From CAXQZM01 sp965229645 (GTDB lineage Bacteria > Pseudomonadota > Alphaproteobacteria > UBA7985), in NCBI GenBank assembly GCA_965229645.1, contig OZ245893.1:1550001-1614000 (forward strand): DNA of 64,000 bases. The letters run 5' to 3'. The notes under the pieces are model-generated. The model was not told the DNA's origin, searched no databases, and worked only from the letters and a program-made list of their open reading frames with translations. The translations under genes were made by a program, and so were the position numbers. This document shows, piece after piece, positions 25,551-33,209 of the stretch. The first letter of the stretch is position 1; each line of letters opens with the position of its first letter.

Positions 25551-26053
25551 GCCGCCTGCGCCGCCACCCAACGGGCGATGGTCGCCGTTTGGTTCAAGTC
25601 AAGAAACGGAACGCTGGGGTCCAGATCGGGGAGCGCCTCGTCGCTCGCCACCGCCCGAATTCCCGGTACCGTGCCGTAGAGCAGAGGTTTTTTGAGGCTT
25701 GGGCGATGAACTTCCAACTTGGGAAAATCGACTTGCTTAAACCCCTCTACGATGACCAAATCGCACGGGGCCAACCGCGAGAGGGCTTGATCGAGCGTCA
25801 GTTCGTCGGCGTGCCGCAATTCGGTCATGAGTGCCCAGCGCTGGGCCGAGGTCACCAACACCTGGCCCGCGCCCGCAGCGCGGTGCTGGTAGGAATCCTT
25901 GCCTGGCACATCCATATCGAACGCATGGTGGGCGTGCTTGACGGTGCTGACGCGCCGTCCCGCTTGGGTCAAATGCGCAATCAACTGGCAAGCCAGCTGG
26001 GTCTTGCCCGACCCCGACCAGCCCGCCAATCCCAGCAGCGCCTGGCGTCTCAT
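25538..26053 (-). CDS. mobB: Molybdopterin-guanine dinucleotide biosynthesis protein MobB
   Basis: A 171-aa P-loop protein with GWSGSGKTQLACQLI and KHAHHAFDMDVPGKDSYQHR, as in MobB. It helps MobA attach GMP to the cofactor, giving the MGD form needed by DMSO-reductase-family enzymes. The ATG at 26053 overlaps the pgsA stop. The much longer open frame upstream is a shadow of pgsA. mobA is not in the window. Confidence 0.93.
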   Translation of the reverse strand: MRRQALLGLAGWSGSGKTQLACQLIAHLTQAGRRVSTVKHAHHAFDMDVPGKDSYQHRAAGAGQVLVTSAQRWALMTELRHADELTLDQALSRLAPCDLVIVEGFKQVDFPKLEVHRPSLKKPLLYGTVPGIRAVASDEALPDLDPSVPFLDLNQTATIARWVAAQAAWSS

Positions 26054-26595
26054 GCGCGCGCGGCCCGGCCAAGCGCCTGCGCCAAGGCCGCGTAGGCGGG
26101 CAGCAGCGAGAGGGCCAATACCCCTAGGCCCAAGGTCGCGGCGCCGCCGTCCCACATGAGCAAGGGGATGGCGAGGTAGATCAGGGCGGTTTTGGCGCGG
26201 CTGAGCCGAGTAACGGGCAGAACGAAGCGCCCTGCCAGAGCTTCGCGGGTTCCCGCCATGATCAGCTCGCGCATCACAACCAGGCAAACAAGTCCAACGA
26301 ACAGGGCCCAAGGCGCACCGTCGAGACCCGCCCCATCGGCGACCAGGGCAACCAAGGTCAAGAGGCACAGCACCTTGTCGGCAATGGGGTCGAGGATCTG
26401 GCCCCAGGCGCTCGCTTGGTTCCAGCGGCGCGCCAAGGCGCCATCGGCCCAATCGCTGAGCGCGGCGGCGATAAAGATCCCCATGGCCCACAGCCGCGCG
26501 CTGCTGGGGAACTCTAGAACAATCAGGGGGACGATCAGCCCAGGGCTCAAAAGGCGCCCCAGGGTCAAACTAAGCGGCAGGGTCGCAGGCCCCAT
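26050..26595 (-). CDS. pgsA: CDP-diacylglycerol-glycerol-3-phosphate 3-phosphatidyltransferase
   Basis: A 181-aa membrane enzyme making phosphatidylglycerophosphate. The CDP-alcohol phosphotransferase signature DWADGALAR followed by GQILDPIADK (D-x2-DG-x2-AR-x8-G-x3-D-x3-D) is complete, and about five hydrophobic segments are visible. It heads the minus-strand operon whose other members make molybdenum cofactor, a linkage common in alphaproteobacteria. Confidence 0.92.
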   Translation of the reverse strand: MGPATLPLSLTLGRLLSPGLIVPLIVLEFPSSARLWAMGIFIAAALSDWADGALARRWNQASAWGQILDPIADKVLCLLTLVALVADGAGLDGAPWALFVGLVCLVVMRELIMAGTREALAGRFVLPVTRLSRAKTALIYLAIPLLMWDGGAATLGLGVLALSLLPAYAALAQALGRAARA

Positions 26596-26617
26596 GGACG
26601 CGGGCCCTTGTCAAAGT

Positions 26618-27076
26618 TCAGCTATCGTCGCCATCGTCCGAACCCGAAATACCGCCAACGGGCGGCAAATCGCCGTCGCCCAGTTCATCGTCGTCGAGCA
26701 AGCTATCGTCATCCGCAGCAGCGGAATCGTCCCCGTCTTCGAATTCGGGTCCCAGATCCAGGTCCTCTGGAACGTCCGAGGTTTCGGGCGCATCGGGCTG
26801 TTCGGCGTCCATGGGTTCGGGCTCGTCCACCCCCTCTACGGGCGTCAAGACGGGCGCTTCGGTCAACTCGCGAATCGGCTCCATATCGTCTGCTTCCGGG
26901 CGCACCTCGGCGGCGGGCAAGGCGGTGGCAGCGCGCGACCGGCGGCTCCGCATGAACGCCTCGGGGTCGAACGCCGTGTTGCAACTGGGGCAAATCACAG
27001 GGTCCTTGCCAAAATCATAGTATCGAGTGCCGCAATTTTGGCAGATGCGCTTTGAACCCCATTTGGCTTTGGCCAT
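26618..27076 (-). CDS. TIGR02300 family zinc-ribbon protein
   Basis: A 152-aa protein with an N-terminal zinc ribbon (CQNCGTRYYDFGKDPVICPSC), then a long acidic, low-complexity tail rich in Asp and Glu. This layout matches the alphaproteobacterial TIGR02300 family of unknown function, usually found near aroA, as here. MAKAKWGSKR at 27076 is the start. The frame can be extended upstream only through repeat sequence. Confidence 0.9.
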   Translation of the reverse strand: MAKAKWGSKRICQNCGTRYYDFGKDPVICPSCNTAFDPEAFMRSRRSRAATALPAAEVRPEADDMEPIRELTEAPVLTPVEGVDEPEPMDAEQPDAPETSDVPEDLDLGPEFEDGDDSAAADDDSLLDDDELGDGDLPPVGGISGSDDGDDS

Positions 27077-27188
27077 GTTTGACCCCTTCGTCCTTAGTTG
27101 TGTGGCGTGTGTTTCTGGGCGGCCCCAGGAATTGTGTGCTCTGATCTTGGGGGGCGTGCGCGCCCCGTCAATGGAATGCGCCGCCTTA

Positions 27189-27433
27189 TACCAACGGCAA
27201 AAAAAGTTGACACTTTTTTTGCCGTTTTTGTGTCTCACGGCAGAAACGCTTCGCGTTTCGGCTTTTTGGGTGGCGGTCTCTACTCGCTCGCTCGGCTCGC
27301 TCAGCCCGACCGCAGGACGAGATCTTCGCTTTACCCCGAGGCGCGTGTCCGCCATTCTCGGGGCCGCTACGGGGGCCGCAGTCGCGGCCCTTATACCAGC
27401 GAACATAAGAGTTAGTCTCATTCGCCGCTGGTA
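27189..27433 (+). repeat. Family-A repeat, copy A3 (long form)
   Basis: A 245-bp element with TACCAACGGC / GCCGCTGGTA ends and TTA on each side (27186-27188, 27434-27436). Compared with A1 it carries an extra ~50-bp block (GGTCTCTACTCGCTCGCTCG ... CAGCCCGACCGCAGGAC). It lies in the divergent TIGR02300-aroA promoter region. Confidence 0.88.
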
Positions 27434-27529
27434 TTAGTCCCCCCCTAGGCCTGCCGTCAACTCCCCGAGCATTGGGCGAGAACAAGATCCTCGCATTGCG
27501 CCTTGGCGTCAAAGGCGTAAAGGACAGGC

Positions 27530-28870
27530 ATGTCCTCTTTGCCGCCCCGCCCTTTGCAATCGACCCCCTTCCCCGCCCTGCGCGGCCGCGTCAAGGTGCC
27601 AGGGGACAAGTCGATTTCCCACCGCGCGCTCATGTTTGGCGGCACCGCGCGCGGTGAAACCAAAATTCACGGCTTGTTGACAGGGGAAGATGTGTTGGCG
27701 ACGGGCCAGGCCATGGCGGCCATGGGCGCCACCATCCGCCAAGACGGCGCCGTTTGGGTCGCCCAGGGCCGCGGCGTTGGGTCCCTGCTGCCCCCTAGTT
27801 CGGCGCTCAACATGGGCAATTCGGGCACCTCGACGCGCTTGCTCATGGGCCTCATCGCCTCCAATCCCCTTACCGCCACCTTGGTCGGCGACGCGAGCTT
27901 GCAATCGCGCCCCATGAATCGGGTCATGGACCCGCTGCGCCGCATGGGCGCGGACTTTGAGGCGGCGGCCGGCGGACGCCTGCCGCTGACCGTCCACGGC
28001 GGCGACCTCTCGCCGATCGACTACGCGAGCCCCGTGGCGTCGGCCCAGGTCAAGTCATGCCTCTTGCTCGCTGGCCTCAACGCCCCAGGCAAGACCAGCG
28101 TCCTGGAGCCGAAGCCAACCCGCGACCATACCGAACGCTTGTTGCGCGCCTTCGGCGCCGAGGTCCAAAGCGAGGTTGAACCCTCGGGGCGGCGCGTTCG
28201 GGTGACGGGCCATAGCGAGTTGATCGGCCAGGAGCTGGTCGTGCCAGGCGATCCCAGTTCCGCCGCCTTCTTCGCGGTCGCCGCCGCCATCACCCCTGGG
28301 TCAGACTTGACCATGGAAAACGTCTGCCTCAATCCGACGCGCACGGGCCTGTTGGTCACGCTTGCCGAAATGGGCGCGGACATCAGCTACCACGACCGTC
28401 GCCTCGCCGGCGGTGAAGACGTGGCCGATGTGCGGGTGCGCCATTCGGCCCTGCGCGGTGTGCGCGTCCCCGCAGACCGGGCGGCGTCCATGATCGACGA
28501 ATACCTCATCGCCGCCGTCGCTGCCGCGTGCGCCGAGGGAGACACGCACTTCCTCGGCCTCGACGAACTGCGGGTTAAGGAAAGCGACCGACTGGCAGGC
28601 GCTGCTGCCCTGCTCCACGCGGCCCAGGTGCCCCACGAAGTCGGTGAGGATTGGCTCACCATCACAGGATTGGGCGACGGCCAGGGCCTGACACAAATCG
28701 CTGGCGGCGGCACCGTCGCCACCCGCCTCGATCACCGCATGGCCATGGCAACGCTGATTTTCGGGGGCGTCACGCAAGCACCCTTAAGCATCGACGACGC
28801 CAACTGTATCCTTACGAGTTTTCCCACCTTCGAAGCCATACTCGCCGACCTAGGGGTCGTTTGGTCGTAG
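27530..28870 (+). CDS. aroA: 3-phosphoshikimate 1-carboxyvinyltransferase (EPSP synthase)
   Basis: A 446-aa enzyme of the shikimate pathway that joins phosphoenolpyruvate to shikimate-3-phosphate. KVPGDKSISHRALMFG, LNMGNSGTSTRLLMG and LDELRVKESDRLAG are the PEP-, glyphosate-region and C-terminal signatures. The type II-like spacing is typical of alphaproteobacteria. The start follows AAAGGA. Its stop lies 12 bp from the end of the convergent truncated hslU. Confidence 0.95.
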   Translation: MSSLPPRPLQSTPFPALRGRVKVPGDKSISHRALMFGGTARGETKIHGLLTGEDVLATGQAMAAMGATIRQDGAVWVAQGRGVGSLLPPSSALNMGNSGTSTRLLMGLIASNPLTATLVGDASLQSRPMNRVMDPLRRMGADFEAAAGGRLPLTVHGGDLSPIDYASPVASAQVKSCLLLAGLNAPGKTSVLEPKPTRDHTERLLRAFGAEVQSEVEPSGRRVRVTGHSELIGQELVVPGDPSSAAFFAVAAAITPGSDLTMENVCLNPTRTGLLVTLAEMGADISYHDRRLAGGEDVADVRVRHSALRGVRVPADRAASMIDEYLIAAVAAACAEGDTHFLGLDELRVKESDRLAGAAALLHAAQVPHEVGEDWLTITGLGDGQGLTQIAGGGTVATRLDHRMAMATLIFGGVTQAPLSIDDANCILTSFPTFEAILADLGVVWS

Positions 28871-28882
28871 AGAGACTCTCTA

Positions 28883-29611
28883 TTACAAAATAAATCGACT
28901 CAAATCGGCCTGATCTCTGAGGGTTCCGACCCGCTCATCGACCAACGCGCGGTCGATCAGGATCGTCTCCCCGCCGCGATCGGGGGCCGTGAACGAAATT
29001 TCCTCTAAGAGACGTTCCATAACGGTGGCCAAGCGGCGCGCGCCGATGTTTTCGACGCTTTCCTTGATGTCGAAGGACACGGTGGCTAGGTGGTCGATGT
29101 CCTCTTCGGAAAACTTAAGGGTCAGCCCTTCGGTTGCCATGAGCGCGCGATACTGCTTGAGCAGGGAGTGTTCGGTGTCGGCCAGAATGCGGCGGAAATC
29201 GTCCTTGGTCAGCGCCGCCAATTCAACCCGAATCGGCATGCGGCCCTGCAGCTCGGGCAGCAGGTCGCGCTGCACCCCTTCGCGACTGACGGCGCCGCCG
29301 CTGCGCATTTCGCTGATCGCGATCTTGTCGATCTCATCGATGAACACGATGCCGTTGTTCTCGACGCCGGCAATGGCATCGGCCTGAAAGTTGTCTTGAT
29401 CCAGGCGCGTATCGGCCTCTTCCTCCATAACCGTTTCCAGCGCCGCCTTGACCCGCTTTTTGCGCTTGGTCGGTTTGCCCTTGGCCCCGAGAATTTCGCT
29501 TAAGTCGAGCATCCCAACCTGGCCGCCAGGCATGCCGAGGATGTCCATGGTCGGCAGGCCGCCCTTCTTGTCCTTCGTTGTCTTCGTCTTCAGTTTGAGA
29601 GCCTCGGCCAA
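28883..29611 (-). pseudogene. Truncated hslU copy (3' half with internal deletion)
   Basis: This copy matches residues ~190-435 of the full HslU gene at 30891-32198, beginning at DKKGGLPTMDI and including the same SRFIL end and a few bases beyond the stop. It lacks the N-terminal ATPase core with the Walker A motif. It also lacks 37 residues (111 bp) between two DLLP codon runs, consistent with a slip between short direct repeats (GGGCAGCA). The lost part includes the ILFIASGAFH sensor region. About twenty residues before DKKGG are unrelated. It cannot make a working protein and is best read as a relic of an integration event. Confidence 0.9.
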
Positions 29612-29638
29612 GCCAACCTTCCCAGAATCCCAGTCTCC

Positions 29639-30295
29639 TTATTCTCTCTTGTTGTGCTTTCCTGTTTGAACCAAGCTCTGATTAATAGCTGAACTCGCGT
29701 CCACTTCCCAACCATCTGTATTTAGAAGTGTCACGTGAAAAGAACTACTTAAGGAGACTGGATCATAGCATGCTTTAAGTCTTGCAAGAACGATTCCTGA
29801 TTGAGCCAGCAGAAAAAGAGAAACTCTTTCTATGGCTGCAATGCAAGTAACTCCATTGACTGCAATTGTTGAATTCAAACTCCATTGCTTTTCATATTCT
29901 TCGCCATATATATCAATCAGCGCAGTGAAATTGGTTTGTGAAGCGCATGGTAAACTTTTGGGAGTCGCATTTTTATACACATATTTCGCGATCCACGAGA
30001 GCTTATCTTCATATATTTTTGAATAATCTTCTAGTTGTCGAACTTTATGTGTTGTAGCGCCATACCAATTTCTCTCATCAATTGGAATATTGTGAAAATA
30101 GAAATTTGACGCCGTGCCACTTTCGATCAAAGCTGAGCCAAAAGTCTCATTCATCCCGCATCTATCGGTTGATTGAGAATCCGAATCCACTTTCAAGTAT
30201 TTCACTACTATTTGCGGATCTGTTGCGCAGCCTGCAACAGAAAACCCCAAGAAAAGAACATGTATGATTATTCGAAACTTGTGAAACGTCGGCAT
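29639..30295 (-). CDS. Hypothetical lipoprotein
   Basis: A 218-aa protein of unknown function. It begins with a lipoprotein signal peptide: Lys and Arg residues, a hydrophobic run (IIIHVLFLGFSVAGC) and a lipobox with Cys23, so it should be lipid-anchored. Four further cysteines are scattered through the mature part (near DRCGMN, LPCASQ, VTCIAA, KACYDP) and could form disulfides. Codon use is AT-rich, unlike every neighbour. I recognise no domain. It lies in the foreign block between the hslU copies. Confidence 0.65.
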   Translation of the reverse strand: MPTFHKFRIIIHVLFLGFSVAGCATDPQIVVKYLKVDSDSQSTDRCGMNETFGSALIESGTASNFYFHNIPIDERNWYGATTHKVRQLEDYSKIYEDKLSWIAKYVYKNATPKSLPCASQTNFTALIDIYGEEYEKQWSLNSTIAVNGVTCIAAIERVSLFLLAQSGIVLARLKACYDPVSLSSSFHVTLLNTDGWEVDASSAINQSLVQTGKHNKRE

Positions 30296-30536
30296 TTTGT
30301 CATACTTTCTAATACTAGTTTGACGATGATAGTCTCGTTACTTTGATCATTCTCACTCCCTTTACCCCCGCGACAAGAGTCACCCCAGAAATCATCCAAC
30401 CATCTCATCGCCTATACCAAATTCTCACAAAGATTGATTTATCGTGGATAGCTGAACTTTGGACGGGGATTGCATATCAAGAAAATTCAGAGCCTCAGAA
30501 TGGGTTAGACCTTACGAGAACTGGTATTATTCCTTC

Positions 30537-30825
30537 TCTATGTCTTCATCCCCAATTTGAGAATTTGCCCCAAGCCAGTCCAAAAGATAGGCATTGAACT
30601 CCTCGTGCGCCTCGCACGTAGAATTAAAAATCATTGCAGGAAAATACAGCTCTCCAGAAAAACTGTCAGATTCCATATTTCCGACCTACATCTTTGGCAA
30701 TCTGAGAGGTTCTTGGTTCACTAAACTGTCCATCACGCCACCTGAAAATAATGTACTTCCGATCCACCCCCCAATTCGAAATGTGTAGTCACATCAAGGT
30801 CGCGATTCCCAAACGAAATACGAAC
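30537..30825 (-). pseudogene. Decayed hypothetical gene in the AT-rich block
   Basis: Three reading frames on the minus strand join into one plausible protein: VRISFGNRDLDVTTHFELGG ... FQVA, then RDGQFSEPRTSQIAKDVGRK, then SDSFSGELYFPAMIFNSTCE ... DEDIEKE and a TAA. Two frameshifts separate them, and a TAG precedes the first piece close to the hslU junction. The 5' part is therefore probably missing. The last piece alone could give a 49-aa peptide from an ATG. I do not recognise the family. Confidence 0.45.
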
Positions 30826-30890
30826 CTAAGTCATATCTGCGGCAAGGTCAACACGACCCATCGGCGCCTTGGCCTTCTTGAAACTATCCA

Positions 30891-32198
30891 TCACAAAATA
30901 AATCGACTCAAATCCGCCTGATCTCTGAGGGTTCCGACCCGCTCATCGACCAACGCGCGGTCGATCAGGATCGTCTCCCCGCCGCGATCGGGGGCCGTGA
31001 ACGAAATTTCCTCCAAGAGTCGTTCCATGACGGTGGCCAAGCGGCGCGCGCCGATGTTTTCGACGCTTTCGTTGATGTCAAAGGACACGGTGGCAAGGTG
31101 GTCGATGGCCTCTTCGGAAAACTTAAGGGTCAGCCCTTCGGTTGCCATGAGCGCGCGATACTGCTTGAGCAGGGAGTGTTCGGTGTCGGCCAGAATGCGG
31201 CGGAAATCGTCCTTGGTCAGCGCCGCCAACTCGACCCGAATCGGCATGCGGCCCTGCAGCTCGGGCAGCAAATCGCTCGGTTTGGATAAATGAAAAGCCC
31301 CCGAAGCGATGAACAAAATATGATCGGTCTTGACCATACCATACTTGGTCGAGACTTGTGTCCCTTCGATCAAGGGCAGCAAGTCGCGCTGCACCCCCTC
31401 GCGACTGACAGCGCCGCCGCTGCGCGTTTCGCTGATCGCGATTTTGTCGATCTCGTCGATGAACACGATGCCATTGTTCTCGACGCTGGCAATGGCATCG
31501 GCCTGCAAGTTGTCTTGATCCAGGCGCTTATCGGCCTCTTCCTCCATAACCGTTTCCAGCGCCGCCTTGACCCGCATTTTGCGCTTGGTCGGTTTGCCCT
31601 TGGCCCCGAGAATTTCGCTTAAATCGAGCATCCCAACCTGGCCGCCAGGCATGCCAGGGATGTCCATGGTCGGCAGGCCGCCCTTCTTGTCCATGACCTC
31701 TATATCGACTTCTTTGTCGTCCAAGTCGCCTTGGCGCAGCTTTTTGCGGAACTTCTGCCGCGTTTCCTGCGTTGCTGTTTCCCCCACCAAAACGTCCAAG
31801 AGGCGATCCTCGGCGGCATCCTCCGCGACCGCGCGGACGGCCCCGATCTGGGCGTCGCGCGTCTGCTTCAACCCCACTTCCACCAAATCGCGAATGATCG
31901 ATTCGACATCGCGCCCGACGTAGCCCACTTCGGTGAACTTGGTGGCCTCGACCTTGGTGAAGGGGGCGTCGGCGAGCTTGGCGAGGCGGCGCGCAATCTC
32001 GGTCTTGCCGCAGCCCGTCGGACCGATCATCAAAATATTCTTGGGCATGACCTCGTCGGCAAGCGCTGGGTCCAGCTGTTGACGGCGCCAGCGGTTGCGC
32101 AAGGCAATGGCGACCGCGCGCTTCGCCTCGCCCTGGCCGACGATATGGCGATCCAGTTCGCTGACAATTTCACGGGGCGTATAGGCATGGGGTGTCAT
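30891..32198 (-). CDS. hslU: HslU, ATPase subunit of HslVU protease
   Basis: A 435-aa AAA+ unfoldase. GPTGCGKTEIARRLAKL is the Walker A motif, GIVFIDEIDKI Walker B, FIASGAFH the sensor-1 region, and the C-terminal tail DLSRFIL inserts into HslV. It follows hslV by 26 bp. Its 3' half is duplicated downstream, and the sequence beyond its stop belongs to the AT-rich block rather than to the original neighbour. Confidence 0.96.
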   Translation of the reverse strand: MTPHAYTPREIVSELDRHIVGQGEAKRAVAIALRNRWRRQQLDPALADEVMPKNILMIGPTGCGKTEIARRLAKLADAPFTKVEATKFTEVGYVGRDVESIIRDLVEVGLKQTRDAQIGAVRAVAEDAAEDRLLDVLVGETATQETRQKFRKKLRQGDLDDKEVDIEVMDKKGGLPTMDIPGMPGGQVGMLDLSEILGAKGKPTKRKMRVKAALETVMEEEADKRLDQDNLQADAIASVENNGIVFIDEIDKIAISETRSGGAVSREGVQRDLLPLIEGTQVSTKYGMVKTDHILFIASGAFHLSKPSDLLPELQGRMPIRVELAALTKDDFRRILADTEHSLLKQYRALMATEGLTLKFSEEAIDHLATVSFDINESVENIGARRLATVMERLLEEISFTAPDRGGETILIDRALVDERVGTLRDQADLSRFIL

Positions 32199-32224
32199 GG
32201 GGTATTCCAGCAGGCTTGGCGAGT

Positions 32225-32773
32225 TTAGAGAATCTCGACCACAAGGTTATGATTGGTATAGACGCAGATGTCGCCCGCAATTTTCATGGCTCTGCGCGCC
32301 ATTTCTTCCGCGCTCATTTCCTGATCGGCCAAGGCACGCGCCGCCGCCAAAGCAAAGTTCCCCCCCGAGCCAATGGCGATGATGCCATCTTCGGAATCCA
32401 ACACATCGCCAGTGCCCGAAATCATGAGCGAATGATCCCGATCGACGACGATCAACAGGGCCTCCAAGCGTCGGAGAATGCGATCTTGCCGCCAGTCCTT
32501 CGCCAGCTCGACCGCCGCGCGCATCAATTGGCCGCCGTGCTTTTCCAACTTGGCCTCCAAGAGTTCAAAGAGGGTAAAGGCATCGGCCGTTGCCCCGGCA
32601 AAGCCCGCGATGATCTGCTGATCCTTGCCAATCCGGCGCACTTTGCGCGCTGTGCCTTTAACGACGGTCGCGCCCATAGACACCTGCCCATCGCCCGCAA
32701 CCACCACCTGGCCCGCTTTACGAACGGTCAAAATCGTGGTGGCGTGCATGGTCGTGTCAGCGGTCAAGGACAT
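32225..32773 (-). CDS. hslV: HslV, peptidase subunit of HslVU protease
   Basis: About 182 aa, an N-terminal-nucleophile threonine peptidase. HATTILTVRKAG contains the catalytic Thr exposed on processing, and GDGQVSMG the conserved loop. The exact start is uncertain: GTG at 32782, ATG at 32773 and ATG at 32749 are all in frame, and the AGGTGAGG sequence fits none perfectly. It forms an operon with hslU and lies just after rpsP. Confidence 0.94.
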   Translation of the reverse strand: MSLTADTTMHATTILTVRKAGQVVVAGDGQVSMGATVVKGTARKVRRIGKDQQIIAGFAGATADAFTLFELLEAKLEKHGGQLMRAAVELAKDWRQDRILRRLEALLIVVDRDHSLMISGTGDVLDSEDGIIAIGSGGNFALAAARALADQEMSAEEMARRAMKIAGDICVYTNHNLVVEIL

Positions 32774-32815
32774 AAGCCTCACCTGGACGCACTCGAATTC
32801 AAGAACCTAGGTTCC

Positions 32816-33193
32816 TCACGCTGTCGCATCGGCGGCAGCGGCCTCTGCCGCATCGGCGGCTTTCTGGGCCTTCTCTGCGGCGCGTTCCTGGGCTTTTTTC
32901 TTAGGTTGATTCTGCTTGGTTTGGGCTGGAATCGCGGGCGCGGCCCCCAGGCCTGCCTGCGCCATGAGGCGGGCGACGCGATCGGTCGGTCTCGCGCCCT
33001 GGCCCATCCACTGCGAAATTTTCTCCCCATTTAGCGTCAAGCGTTCCGCATGGTCTTTGGGGACCATGGGGTTGTAGGACCCGACGCGCTCGATGAAGCG
33101 GCCATCGCGGGGCATACGGCTGTCCGCGACCACCACCCGATAGTAGGGACGTTTTTTGGCGCCAGCGCGCGCCAGACGAATTTTCAAAGCCAT
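32816..33193 (-). CDS. rpsP: 30S ribosomal protein S16
   Basis: 125 aa. The first ~80 residues (MALKIRLARAGAKKRPYYRV, GRFIERVGSYNPM) are standard S16, followed by an Ala/Lys/Glu-rich tail typical of alphaproteobacteria. It sits between ffh and hslV. The usual next genes rimM and trmD are absent, which suggests a local rearrangement. Confidence 0.96.
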   Translation of the reverse strand: MALKIRLARAGAKKRPYYRVVVADSRMPRDGRFIERVGSYNPMVPKDHAERLTLNGEKISQWMGQGARPTDRVARLMAQAGLGAAPAIPAQTKQNQPKKKAQERAAEKAQKAADAAEAAAADATA

Positions 33194-33209
33194 GGGTTAT
33201 TCCTTATAG

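Larger units (their letters stand above)
29574..30880. other. AT-rich inserted block between two hslU copies
   Basis: About 1.3 kb of visibly AT-rich DNA is bracketed by the truncated hslU copy on one side and the end of the intact hslU on the other. It holds a lipoprotein gene and a decayed gene, no transposase or integrase, and no family-A or -B repeat. The stretch 30296-30536 has no supported gene. Composition and position indicate foreign origin. Confidence 0.75.

Noticed and set aside
30343..30788. Two short plus-strand frames in the AT-rich block
   Set aside because: They have no ribosome-binding site, domain or neighbouring partner, and they overlap a better minus-strand protein trace.
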